From the NCBI RefSeq assembly GCF_013112485.1, contig NZ_JABFHG010000009.1:62001-126000 (forward strand): a stretch of 64,000 nt of DNA, given 5' to 3'. The translations under genes and the position numbers were made by a program. Under the pieces are notes generated by a model, which made no database searches, was not told the origin of the DNA, and saw only the letters and a program-made list of their open reading frames with translations. Source of the DNA: Roseicella sp. DB1501. GTDB lineage: Bacteria; Pseudomonadota; Alphaproteobacteria; Acetobacterales; Acetobacteraceae. Below, one piece after another: positions 16,969-26,527 of this stretch (the stretch's first letter is position 1; every line of letters begins with the position of its first letter).

Positions 16969-18858
16969 TCACAGGGCCGGCGGGGTGCTGCCGGCTGCCG
17001 CGGCGCCCGTTCCCGGCTCGAGCGGCACCTCCACCTCGCAGATCAGGCCGGAGGTCTCCCACATCAGCGACACCTGGCCGCCCAGCTGGGCGCGCAGGGT
17101 CCCGTCCAGCACCCGCGAGCCGAAGCCCCGGCGCTCCGGCGCGCCGCGCACCGGCGGCCCGCCGGTCTCGGCCCAGCGCAGCCGCAGCAGGGGCACGCCA
17201 TCGGCCCGCGCGGCGAGGCGCCAGGACACGGCGAGGCGGCCGGCCGCGGCCGACAGCGCGCCGTATTTCAGCGCATTGGTCGCCAGCTCGTGGATCGCCA
17301 TCGCCACGGGCTGGGTCGCGCCGGGCGGAAGCGCCACGGGCGGCCCGTTCAGCTCGGCCCGGCGCTCGCCCAGGAAGGGGGCGAGCTCGCCCGTGAGCAG
17401 GGTGCGCAGATCGGCGCCGTGCCAGCGATCCTCGGCCAGCAGCGTGTGCGCCCGCGCGAGCGCCGCGATCCGTCCCGCCACCGCGCGCTTGAACGCCGCC
17501 GGCTCCCGCGCATCCGTGAGCTGCACCAGGCCCTGGACCACGGCCAGGACGTTCTTGGCGCGGTGGTCGACCTCGCGCGCCAGCAGCGCCTGGCGCTGCT
17601 CGGCGGCCTTGCGCTGGCGCATGTCGCGGAAGATCGCGGCGACGCCGATGAGCCGCCCGTCCGTCGCATGCATCCGCGAGGCGGTCACGGTGACGGGGAT
17701 CCGCTCGCCGGATTTCGCCACCCGCACGGTCTCGTGCTCGTGCACGCGCTCCCCGCGCAGGGCGCGGCGGAAGACGCCGGTCGGATCCCCGTCCGGCTGG
17801 TCCGGCGGCACCAGCAGCCCGGCCGGCCCGCCGAGCGCCTCGGCCTCCGCATAGCCGAACAGCGCCTCCGCCCCCTTGTTCCAGCTCAGGATGCGCCCGT
17901 CCTCGGCGGCGAAGGCGATGATGGCATCCGTCGTCGAGGCGACGATCGCGGCGAGGCGCGCATTGGTCTCCTCGGCCCGCCGGCGCTCCGTGACGTCCGA
18001 GCCCTCGCAGAGGATGCCGACCACGGCGCCGTCGCTGTCGCGGATGGGCTGGTAGATGAAGTCGATGAAGCGCTCCTCGGCGGGGATGCCGGCGCTGCGC
18101 TCGACCAGCACGCGCTGGCCGCGCCCGACATAGGCCTGGCCGGTGCGGTACACCCGGTCGAGCAGCTCGAAATAGCCCTGGCCCTCGATCTCCGGCAGCG
18201 CCTCGCGCACCGGCAGGCCGGTCGGGTCGCGGCCGCCGATCAGGGCGCGGTAGGCCGCGTTCACCAGGTCGAAGACATGGTCCGGCCCGCGGAGGACGCA
18301 GAGGAAGCCGGGCGCCTGGTCGAAGAGCGAGAGGAGGTGCCGCGCCTCGGCCGCCTTCTCCCGTTCCGCCCGCACCTGCGCGGTCGTCTCGGAGACGATC
18401 ACCAGCACGCCGCCGATGCCGCCCGGCGCGGCCTCGTCATGGATCGGGCCGTAGGAATAGGTCCAGTAGACCTCCTGCAGCCCGCCATGGCGGATGATCG
18501 GGAGGTACTGGTTCTCGTGCCAGGTGGCCTCGCCCCCGGCCATCACCCTCTCGATCTGCGGGCCGATGACGGACCAGATCTCGGCCCAGGCGGCGCGGGC
18601 CGGCATGCCGAGGATCGCCGGGTGCTTCTCCGGCCCGAGCGAGGCGCTGTAGGCGTCGTTGTAGAGGCAGAGATGCTCCTCGCCCCAGAAGATGAAGATC
18701 GGGTGGCGCGTGGTCAGGGCCGCGCGCAGTGTCGTCTTCAGCCCCGCGGACCAGCCCTCCGGCGGGCCGAGCGAGGTCCGCGACCAATCATGCGCGCGGA
18801 TCCGGGCCCCCATCTCGCCGCCGCCGAGAAGGAAGGCAGGCACGGCATCAGCATCCAT
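16969..18858 (-). CDS. Multi-PAS HWE-family sensor histidine kinase
   Basis: The 629-residue cytoplasmic kinase has three PAS-type sensory regions (about 10-150, 165-300 and 310-420) ahead of a HWE kinase core. The phospho-accepting His432 lies in REVDHRAKN, the hallmark HRxKN of the HWE/HisKA_2 class; MAIHELATNALKYGALS is the N box, and the W-E of the family follows in LRWAETGG. The first sensory region, with HPIFIFWGEEHLCLYNDAYSAS, is closely related to that of the hybrid kinase at 43.9 kb. Proteins of this type often signal to the PhyR general stress pathway or to detached receivers. The start is set at the ATG before DADAVPAF. Confidence 0.88.
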   Translation of the reverse strand: MDADAVPAFLLGGGEMGARIRAHDWSRTSLGPPEGWSAGLKTTLRAALTTRHPIFIFWGEEHLCLYNDAYSASLGPEKHPAILGMPARAAWAEIWSVIGPQIERVMAGGEATWHENQYLPIIRHGGLQEVYWTYSYGPIHDEAAPGGIGGVLVIVSETTAQVRAEREKAAEARHLLSLFDQAPGFLCVLRGPDHVFDLVNAAYRALIGGRDPTGLPVREALPEIEGQGYFELLDRVYRTGQAYVGRGQRVLVERSAGIPAEERFIDFIYQPIRDSDGAVVGILCEGSDVTERRRAEETNARLAAIVASTTDAIIAFAAEDGRILSWNKGAEALFGYAEAEALGGPAGLLVPPDQPDGDPTGVFRRALRGERVHEHETVRVAKSGERIPVTVTASRMHATDGRLIGVAAIFRDMRQRKAAEQRQALLAREVDHRAKNVLAVVQGLVQLTDAREPAAFKRAVAGRIAALARAHTLLAEDRWHGADLRTLLTGELAPFLGERRAELNGPPVALPPGATQPVAMAIHELATNALKYGALSAAAGRLAVSWRLAARADGVPLLRLRWAETGGPPVRGAPERRGFGSRVLDGTLRAQLGGQVSLMWETSGLICEVEVPLEPGTGAAAAGSTPPAL

Positions 18859-19290
18859 CGGCGATTCCCCGAAGCGGCGTCCGGCCGGTGCGGACCACCC
18901 CGCTCGCGCTTCGGTCGCGGGCGGACGCCATGCATCCGTCGACGGAGGTCTCGCAGGCGGCGGTGAGCGACATGATGCGATTCTTGCGGGAGCGAGGCAT
19001 GGCGCAGAACGCCCAGGCCACCCGCCCAGTGTCAATCTTCGCCACCGTCAATCCTTGGCGCCACCGGGCAGCCCTGCCGCGTCGCGGACCCGGCCGGCCT
19101 TTACATAAGCGAGAGGCACGAGGCCGAGGCTTGATGCCATTCCATACATCATGCCACCGTGAAGGATATTCCATATTCAAGTGCCCATTTCGAAACAAGC
19201 AGCCTTGCGGCGACGGTGTCCGGGGACGCCGACTTCCACGACCGATACCCACTTCGCCGCCCATGCCCTCGATGAATCGGGAGAGAGGCG
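18859..19290. other. Divergent upstream region of the multicopper oxidase operon
   Basis: This 432-base gap precedes the histidine kinase (minus) and the multicopper oxidase operon (plus). The 19120-19200 part is noticeably more AT-rich than its surroundings, with TTGATG at about 19132 and several TATTC/CATAC words, so the operon promoter is probably here. No clear -35/-10 pair, operator or small gene can be defended by eye. Confidence 0.4.
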
Positions 19291-22200
19291 ATGCGTCTGC
19301 GCCACGCATTTGCGATGACCGCGGCGGCCGGCTGCGCGCTGCTATCGTTTCTTGCCGGTTTCGTCGCCGCGCCTGCGGCAGCGCAGCCCACCGCCGCGCG
19401 CCCCGGCGGACAGCCGGGCGCGCCGGCCTGCGGCGCCATCGTCCGCGCGGACATTGTCGCGCTCGAGCAATCCTACCTGCTGAACCGCTTCGGCGCCTTC
19501 GTGCCGGCCGGCATGATGTTCGCGCTGCGCCACGACGTGGTCTCCCTCGATGACGATGGCGAGCTGAAGCCGGGCCGGGTCCGGCTGCGGCGGGAGAAGC
19601 GGCCGCGCCCCCTGGTGCTGCGGGTGAATGAGGGCGAGTGCCTGGAAGTCTCCTTCCAGAACCTGCTGCGCCCGGGCTGGCAGGAGGAGGGCGGCGTGCT
19701 GCCCGATGATGGCGGCAGCCTGCCGGGCCATACCGGCAGCCATCCCGGCGAGGCGCCGCGCCAGCCCCGCCTGCGCCCCGGGCCGGTGAGCCTCGACGCG
19801 CCGCGCACCCGCGCCGCCTCCTTCCACGTCACCGGCCTCGGGCTGGTGCCGATCGCCGAGCGGGACTGCCCGCGCGGCGTGCTCTGCGGCGGCGACGGGT
19901 CCAATGTGGGCATCCCCGGCCGGCAGGGCGTGGTGTTCCATCCCGACACCCCGGCGGCGGTTCGGCAGGGCTACGATCTCGGCTCGCTGGCCCGGCCCGG
20001 GCAGCGCGTCGTCACCCGCTGGCGCGCCGAGAAGGAGGGCGCCTATTTCGCCTATTCGACGGCGGCGCCCGTGGGCGGCGAGGGGGATGGCGGGCAGATC
20101 GGCCTCGGCCTCTTCGCCTCGGTCAATGTGGAGCCGGCTGGCGCGCGCTGGTACCGCTCGCAGGTCACCGAGGAGGAGATGCGGGTCGCGCGCCAGCCGG
20201 TCGAGGCGGGGCGTCACGACTACGCGGCCATCGCCTATGACGGGACGCACCCGTTCCGCCTGATGCCGGATGGCAGCCCGCTGCCGCTGCTGGCCATGCG
20301 CGACGCGCAGAACCGCATCGCCCATGGCGACCTGAACGCGATCATCGTGCTGCCGCGCGGCGCGCCGGGCTGCGATCACGTCACCAGCGATTGCGGCAGG
20401 CCCTTCCGCGAATTCACCGTCATCATGCATGACGAGGTGCCGGCGCGGCAGGCCTTCGCGCCGCTCGACGACGAGAACCACCCGCTCTCCAAGATCCGCG
20501 ACGGCATGGGCATCAATTACGGCGCCTCCGGCATGGGCTCGCTGGTCATGGCGACGCCGGCCCAGGCGAACCGGCCGCCGCTGCGGAACTGCCCGGAATG
20601 CCGGGCCGAGGAGTTCTTCCTCAGCTCCTGGGCCGCCGGCGATCCGGCGCTGATCCTCGCCCATGACGGCGACACCCCCTCCGGCGTGCGCTGGTCCGAC
20701 GACCCCTCCAACGTGCATCACTCCTACCTCGGCGACGCGGTGCGGTTCCGCAACCTGCATGCGGGGCCGAAGGAGACGCATGTCTTCCACCTGCATGCCC
20801 ATCAATGGGTGATGGACCCGCAGGACCCGGATGCCAGCTACCTCGATTCGCAGACCATCTCGCCCGGCGCGACCTTCAGCTACAGCATCGGCTTCGGCGG
20901 CACCGGCAACCGCAACTACACGCCTGGCGACAGCATCTTCCACTGCCACCTCTACCCGCATTTCGCGCAGGGCATGTGGGAACTCTGGCGCGTGCATGAC
21001 AGCTTCGAGGACGGCAAGCGCGGCCCGACCTGGTACCGCCCGGCCGAGCCCGCTGGCCCCGGCAACGATCCGCGCTGGCGCAACCTGCCCGATGCCGAGA
21101 TTGCCGCCGGCACCGCGACACCGGCCCTGGTGCCGATCCCGGGCGCCGCGCTGGCGCCACTGCCGGGCGCGGCCTTCGCGGGATACCCGCACTACATCCC
21201 CGGCGAGACCGGCCACCGCCCGCCGCAGCCGGCCCTCGACATGGACGTGCTGGCCGAGAGCGGCTGGACCGACCCGACGACGGAGCCGCCGGCCGAGGCG
21301 GTCGTCAATGGCGGCCTGCCGCGGCACCGGGTGCGCAGCGGCAGCCTGGTCCGCGCCACCGAGAACGACGAGGTGATGGAGAACGCGCTGGCGCGCGGCG
21401 GCGATGCGGCGCAGGTGATCGCGCAGCGCGTCCGCCGCCAGGCCGATCCCGCCGGCTTCGCCGCCCTGGCCTATGAATGGGGCGCGCTCGACCTCGCCTT
21501 CGTGCCGCAAGCCGGCGACGCCGCGGAACGGCGCGCCATGGAATTCCACGAGGGGACGTTGCAGGCGCCCGGCCTGCGGCCCGTGGCGAACGGCAAGGCG
21601 CCAGTGCCGCACCCCGAATGGTGGCCGGCGCCCGGCGCCTATGTCACCGACCGCGCCCCGACCCTGCCGGGCCAGGCGCCGCCGATCGGATCACCTGGGA
21701 CCGGGGGCGAGGCGCTGTTCTTCGTCAACGGCCGACCTCGCGCGCCCGGGGCGCCCTTCGCCAATCCATGCCCGACCGATGCGCCGATGCGGCACTACCG
21801 CGCCGCCTTCATCCAGACCGAGCTGACCTACAACCGCCACGGCTGGTTCGACCCGCAGGGCCGCATCATCGCGCTCGAGGACGACATCCACCACATCATC
21901 GACCCGGCGACGCGCACGCGGCTGCCGGAGCCGCTGTTCTTCCGGGCCAATTCCGGCGAGTGCATCACCTTCCGCTCGACCAACCTGGTGCCGAGCGCGC
22001 TGAACGTCGACGATTTCCAGATCATCACGCCGACCGACACCCTCGGCCAGCATATCCATCTCGTGAAGTTCGACGTCACCTCCTCCGACGGCTCCGGCAA
22101 TGGCTGGAATTACGAGGACGGCACCTTCTCGCCCGAGGAGGTGCGCGAGCGCGTGCTGCACTACAACGAGGGTCTGCCCGCCGGCGCGACGCCGCTGCAA

Positions 22201-25200
22201 CTGCGCGAGCATCCGCTGTTCCGGCCGGGCGGGACGATCTGGGAAGCGGCCGGTGGCGACGAAAAACACGCCATCCACGGCGGCCTGCTGAAGCGCGGCA
22301 AATGCGACACGCGCAAAGAGAAGGAATCTCTCCCAGCCTATATCAAGCGCCTGAACGAGAACCACCCCTTCTGCGGCGCCCAGCGCACGACGCAGCGCTG
22401 GTGGGCGGACCCAATCCTCAGCCGCCGCCCCGACCGACGCGACCGCGACAACACGCTGCGCACCGTCTTCACCCACGACCATTTCGGGCCGAGCTCGCAC
22501 CAGCAGCACGGGCTCTATGCCGGGCTCGTCGTCGAGCCGGCGAACTCGCTCTGGGTCCGCACCGGCGAGCGGCCGATGACCCCGGAGGAGGCGGCCACGC
22601 TGGCGGGGACGCAGCCGCTGGACCTCGCGGCGCAGGCGGCGTGCCGGGACCGCGCCGAGAGGATGGCGATGGGCGAGCCCGATCCCGCCGCCGCCGATCC
22701 AGCGACCCGGGCGCGCTGCAAGCTGCTCGGCGGCTCCGACCTGACGGTGCCGACCGCCGCGGCGATCCGGCGCGACCGGGACCACCCGCTCGCCGCCATC
22801 GAGCCGCGCCCGGCCCTGCGGCTGCGCGCGGATGGCGGCCCGACCGCGACCATGGCCGATATCGTGGCGCCGCGCTGCGTGCGCGACGGCAACTCCGTCA
22901 GCCAGCCGGACGAAGCGGGCGTCGAGGTGAACCTCGTGCCGGCGGCGGGCCGCACGCCGCGGACCGGCCCGGAGCCGCCCTGCATTCCCGCCGACCACAA
23001 CCGGCGCGAATTCGCCCTCGCCATCGCCGATTTCGGCATCGCCTACACCGCGGCGCTGGAGCCGGTGAACCCCGAGCCGCTCGGCGATTCCGGCCATCGC
23101 GACAACTCGGCGCTCCGCTTCGGCCGGCGCCATGTGGCGGCCACCCCGGCCCGCCCGCTCGGCATCTCCTCCGAGGATCCGGGCAGCCAGTACCTGAACT
23201 ACCGGCACGAGCCATTGGCGCTGCGCATCAGCGAGGCGACGCCCGATCCGGCGCTCGGCGGCTTCGACTACCGCCAGTCGGACCGCAGCGCCGATGGCGG
23301 CCGCGCCTGCGCGCCGGGCGATGCCGATTGCCGCGGCGACATGGCGAACGCCTTCAGCAGCCGGGTGCACGCGCCGCGCGACCGGACCCTTGCCTCCACC
23401 CCGCAGCCGGTCGAGGTGCATGCCGCGACGCGGGAGGCGCTGCGCGGCACCGAGCACGAAGCCAGGCTCGCCGCGGTGGTGGCCAGCGTCGAGCAGTGGC
23501 GTCGTGACTTCAACTGCGCGCTCTATTCCCGGCTGATACTGCCCAATACGGGGGAGGGCGGCGCCTGCGACCCGCGCATCGAGCGGCGTGAGCCCTGGCG
23601 GCTGTTCGGCGATCCGGCCACGCCGATCTTCCGCGCGCATGACGGCGAGCAGGCGCAGATCCGCCTCATCCAGGGGGCGCAGGAGGCGCAGCACATCTTC
23701 ACCATGAACGGGGTGAAGTGGCGGCGCATGCCGGGCTCGGCCGGCTCCGGCTTCATCAATGCGCAGCCCATCGGCATCTCCGAGCATTTCGAGGCCGACA
23801 TCCGGGCGACGCGGTTCAACGCCCCGCTGCTCGACTACCTCTATTTCGGCTCTTCGGTGGATCAGCTCTGGGACGGCATGTGGGGCATCATGCGGGTGAC
23901 GGTGCCGGACCACGCGCCGCCCACGAGCCCGGCGAATGCCCGCCCGGCCCCGGGATCGCGGGCGGCCGGGGGCGAGAGGCAGGCCGCGCCGGTCGACGAC
24001 ATCGCCATGCGCCTCGTCCGGCCCGCCCTCGCCGCCGCGGATGCCGCCGGTCCGGGCACGCCAGGGCCATTGCCGCCAGGGCCGTTAGTGCCAGGGCAGG
24101 CGGCGCGCGTCGCGCCGCCGCCCGCCGCCGATCAGGCGACGGCCCTCGCCGCGGTCATGCGGCTGCCGGCCGCCCTCGGCCGTCGCGGGCAGCCGGCCGC
24201 CGCGGCGCCGGCCCGCGCCGCGCCGACGCTCGCCCCATCTGCCGAGGACGGCGCGGTCGACTGGCAGCGGGCGGTCTGCCGCGCGCAGCCGGGCCGGCCC
24301 CTCGTCTATCGCCGCTTCGATGTCAGCGCCGTGCTCGCCTGCGATCTGCGGGGCGATTGCGGCGGCGCCCAGTCGGTGGGCATCGAATACAGCCGCCGCT
24401 TCGGCATCCAGGACGACCGCGCCGTGGTCTACGTGCTGAACGAGGAGCGACGCTGCGACGGCACCTCGCCCGAGCGCGGCTGCGCCATCGACCGCCTGCC
24501 CGGCAACGACAAGGTGCTGGAAGGGCTGCGGGCCGAGTTCGCCGCCGGGCGGAGCCTGGAGCCGCTGGTGCTGCGCGCCCCGGCCGGCGCCTGCCTCGAG
24601 GTGCTGCTGCGCAACCACCTGCCGGCCTCGCCCGAGGACCGCGCCTCCGGCACGGAGGGCAGCCCGCCGCGCGAGCTCGAGGAGCGGCGCGCCTATCACA
24701 ACTTCCTGCCCATGATCACCGACGGCTTCAACGTGAACCAGTTCCGCATGTCCGGCACGGTCGGGCTGTCGGCGCCGCGGGTGGCGCAGAACCCGCTCTC
24801 GGCCGACGGCACCAATCTCGGCTGGAACGGCCTGCAGCTCGACCGCCTGCGGGGCCTGCCGGAGCGCGTCTGGGGCCAGGGCTCGCTGGTCTCCCCCTGC
24901 CGGCCGGGCGATGCGGGCTGCGGCATCGACGAAACGCAGGGCGGCATGCGCCGCTCCTTCTGGAGCGCCACGGATTTCGACGATACCGGCCTGCCCGTCG
25001 AGTTCGGCGCCCTGCCGCTGCGCAGCTTCGGCGATCCGATCAAGCAGCCGATGCACGGGCTCGGCGGCGCGCTGGTGATCGGGCCGGAGGGCTCGGAGGT
25101 CTGCGCCGACAACCGCTTCGCGCAGCGGCTCGGCAATGGCCGCGTGATGCCGGGTGGCGTCAGCGCCGAGATCTGCCGGCGCGACGGCACCCGCTATGTC

Positions 25201-25860
25201 GATCACGTGCTGATGGTGCAGGACGCCGTCAACGCCACGCGCGGCGGCATGCCCGTGCCCAATCTCGCGGGCGCCGAGGAGCCGGACGATTACGGCGTGA
25301 AGGCGCTGAACTACCGCACCGAGCCGCTCTGGGCGCGCAGCGGGAACGAGGCGAGCATCCCCTTCGAGGAGCGCAACGAGGCCGATTACGCATCGGTGCT
25401 GAGCTCGGGGCGGATCGGCGCCACGCGCTGCGCCGCCGGCATCCCGCTCTCGGCGCGCCTGCCTGGCCAGCCCTGCGACCCCGAGACGCCCATCTTCACG
25501 GCGCGCTCCGGCGAGGCGGTGCGGCTGCACCTGGTGCATCCCGGCGGCCATACCCGCCAGCAGGGCTTCGCCGTCAGCGGCCATGGCTGGAGCGCCTTTC
25601 CCTGGACGCCCTCGCCGCGCGGCCCGGAGGCGCCGCCGGTCTTCGACGCGGGCTACCCCTCCTACCGCGGGGGCGTGACGAACGGCTTCGGCCCGATGAT
25701 GGGCGTCACCTACGGCCTGCTGGCCGGCGGCCGGTCGGGCCTGGCGATGGACTACCTGATCCGCAGCCAGGCGAGCTTCCTGTTCGATGGCGGGCTGTGG
25801 GGCCTGCTGCGCGTCGAGCCCCGGCCGGCCGCGGCGCCCGCCGGCCCGCGGCGACGCTGA
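19291..25860 (+). CDS. Giant exported multicopper oxidase, MofA/MnxG-like
   Basis: At 2,189 residues this is an unusually long multicopper oxidase. A signal peptide (about 1-32, ending PAAAQP) sends it outside the membrane. Unit one (about 45-570) holds the C-terminal-type copper sites: HVFHLHAHQW (His497-His504) and HCHLYPH with Cys552, His557 and the axial-type Met562. Unit two (about 690-1510) holds the N-terminal-type sites: QHIHLVKFD (His921, His923) and FTHDHFGP (His1062, His1064). Unit three (about 1650-2180) keeps cupredoxin-like sequence without HxH pairs. This permuted site order and the GNGWNYED-type words match the Mn(II)-oxidase class. It would take electrons from metal ions and reduce O2. 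It heads a six-gene operon. Activity on manganese is inference. Confidence 0.88.
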   Translation: MRLRHAFAMTAAAGCALLSFLAGFVAAPAAAQPTAARPGGQPGAPACGAIVRADIVALEQSYLLNRFGAFVPAGMMFALRHDVVSLDDDGELKPGRVRLRREKRPRPLVLRVNEGECLEVSFQNLLRPGWQEEGGVLPDDGGSLPGHTGSHPGEAPRQPRLRPGPVSLDAPRTRAASFHVTGLGLVPIAERDCPRGVLCGGDGSNVGIPGRQGVVFHPDTPAAVRQGYDLGSLARPGQRVVTRWRAEKEGAYFAYSTAAPVGGEGDGGQIGLGLFASVNVEPAGARWYRSQVTEEEMRVARQPVEAGRHDYAAIAYDGTHPFRLMPDGSPLPLLAMRDAQNRIAHGDLNAIIVLPRGAPGCDHVTSDCGRPFREFTVIMHDEVPARQAFAPLDDENHPLSKIRDGMGINYGASGMGSLVMATPAQANRPPLRNCPECRAEEFFLSSWAAGDPALILAHDGDTPSGVRWSDDPSNVHHSYLGDAVRFRNLHAGPKETHVFHLHAHQWVMDPQDPDASYLDSQTISPGATFSYSIGFGGTGNRNYTPGDSIFHCHLYPHFAQGMWELWRVHDSFEDGKRGPTWYRPAEPAGPGNDPRWRNLPDAEIAAGTATPALVPIPGAALAPLPGAAFAGYPHYIPGETGHRPPQPALDMDVLAESGWTDPTTEPPAEAVVNGGLPRHRVRSGSLVRATENDEVMENALARGGDAAQVIAQRVRRQADPAGFAALAYEWGALDLAFVPQAGDAAERRAMEFHEGTLQAPGLRPVANGKAPVPHPEWWPAPGAYVTDRAPTLPGQAPPIGSPGTGGEALFFVNGRPRAPGAPFANPCPTDAPMRHYRAAFIQTELTYNRHGWFDPQGRIIALEDDIHHIIDPATRTRLPEPLFFRANSGECITFRSTNLVPSALNVDDFQIITPTDTLGQHIHLVKFDVTSSDGSGNGWNYEDGTFSPEEVRERVLHYNEGLPAGATPLQLREHPLFRPGGTIWEAAGGDEKHAIHGGLLKRGKCDTRKEKESLPAYIKRLNENHPFCGAQRTTQRWWADPILSRRPDRRDRDNTLRTVFTHDHFGPSSHQQHGLYAGLVVEPANSLWVRTGERPMTPEEAATLAGTQPLDLAAQAACRDRAERMAMGEPDPAAADPATRARCKLLGGSDLTVPTAAAIRRDRDHPLAAIEPRPALRLRADGGPTATMADIVAPRCVRDGNSVSQPDEAGVEVNLVPAAGRTPRTGPEPPCIPADHNRREFALAIADFGIAYTAALEPVNPEPLGDSGHRDNSALRFGRRHVAATPARPLGISSEDPGSQYLNYRHEPLALRISEATPDPALGGFDYRQSDRSADGGRACAPGDADCRGDMANAFSSRVHAPRDRTLASTPQPVEVHAATREALRGTEHEARLAAVVASVEQWRRDFNCALYSRLILPNTGEGGACDPRIERREPWRLFGDPATPIFRAHDGEQAQIRLIQGAQEAQHIFTMNGVKWRRMPGSAGSGFINAQPIGISEHFEADIRATRFNAPLLDYLYFGSSVDQLWDGMWGIMRVTVPDHAPPTSPANARPAPGSRAAGGERQAAPVDDIAMRLVRPALAAADAAGPGTPGPLPPGPLVPGQAARVAPPPAADQATALAAVMRLPAALGRRGQPAAAAPARAAPTLAPSAEDGAVDWQRAVCRAQPGRPLVYRRFDVSAVLACDLRGDCGGAQSVGIEYSRRFGIQDDRAVVYVLNEERRCDGTSPERGCAIDRLPGNDKVLEGLRAEFAAGRSLEPLVLRAPAGACLEVLLRNHLPASPEDRASGTEGSPPRELEERRAYHNFLPMITDGFNVNQFRMSGTVGLSAPRVAQNPLSADGTNLGWNGLQLDRLRGLPERVWGQGSLVSPCRPGDAGCGIDETQGGMRRSFWSATDFDDTGLPVEFGALPLRSFGDPIKQPMHGLGGALVIGPEGSEVCADNRFAQRLGNGRVMPGGVSAEICRRDGTRYVDHVLMVQDAVNATRGGMPVPNLAGAEEPDDYGVKALNYRTEPLWARSGNEASIPFEERNEADYASVLSSGRIGATRCAAGIPLSARLPGQPCDPETPIFTARSGEAVRLHLVHPGGHTRQQGFAVSGHGWSAFPWTPSPRGPEAPPVFDAGYPSYRGGVTNGFGPMMGVTYGLLAGGRSGLAMDYLIRSQASFLFDGGLWGLLRVEPRPAAAPAGPRRR

Positions 25861-25872
25861 GGAGGGCGGCGC

Positions 25873-26520
25873 ATGGCGATCCAGGCGGTGAACAGCGCGG
25901 CGGGCTTCGATGCCGGCTGGTGGCTCGATTGGGCCGAGGGCATCGCGCCCGGCGCCGCCCCCGCCGCCCGGCGCTGCCCGGTCGGCGATCTGCGGGCGAT
26001 GCGCCTGGCGCCGCGGCTGGAAGGCCAGATGAACGTGCCGGCGACCTATGCGCTGAGCGAGACCACGGTCGAGGTCCAGGCCGCGACGCTGGAGCTGCGC
26101 TTCTGCGGCGCGGGCTTCGATTGCAATCAGTTCGAGGGGGACGGGTTGCTGGTGGTCGCCGTCCCGCCCGCGCCGGCCAGGGCGGCCGCCTCCCTCTCCC
26201 TGGCCTTCGACCGGCCGGTCCGCGGGCTGGGCGCCTATGTCGCGGCCGGCTCGACGCAGCCGGGAAGCGGCGCCGGCTTCACCGCCAGGCTCTGGGTGCG
26301 GACCGGCCCCTCCGGCCGCTTCGTGCTGGCGGCTTCCAGGCGCGGCACGAGCGGGGCGCATGGCGTCTTCGACACGCCCCCCGGCGTCCTGCGCGGCGCG
26401 CCCTTCCTCGGCGCGATCTCCGATGCCGATGACATCCAGGCCGCCCGCTTCGAGCTGCTGCCGGCCAGTGGGGTGCGGGTGGGCCAGCTCGCGCTCTCGC
26501 ATCTCCATGCCCTGAGCTGA
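25873..26520 (+). CDS. Hypothetical protein, multicopper oxidase operon
   Basis: The 215-residue product is not recognised. It starts 12 bases after the oxidase stop, behind a GGAGGG site. The sequence reads as a beta-rich domain: YALSETTVEVQAATLELRF, then an SLSLAFDRPVRGLGAYVAAG strand set and a final VGQLALSHLHAL. No signal peptide is apparent. That is surprising for a partner of a secreted oxidase, unless it is carried out with it or acts inside. Two Cys lie close together (CGAGFDC). The layout of an edge-strand jelly roll is possible but not shown. Confidence 0.7.
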   Translation: MAIQAVNSAAGFDAGWWLDWAEGIAPGAAPAARRCPVGDLRAMRLAPRLEGQMNVPATYALSETTVEVQAATLELRFCGAGFDCNQFEGDGLLVVAVPPAPARAAASLSLAFDRPVRGLGAYVAAGSTQPGSGAGFTARLWVRTGPSGRFVLAASRRGTSGAHGVFDTPPGVLRGAPFLGAISDADDIQAARFELLPASGVRVGQLALSHLHALS

Positions 26521-26527
26521 GACGCCG

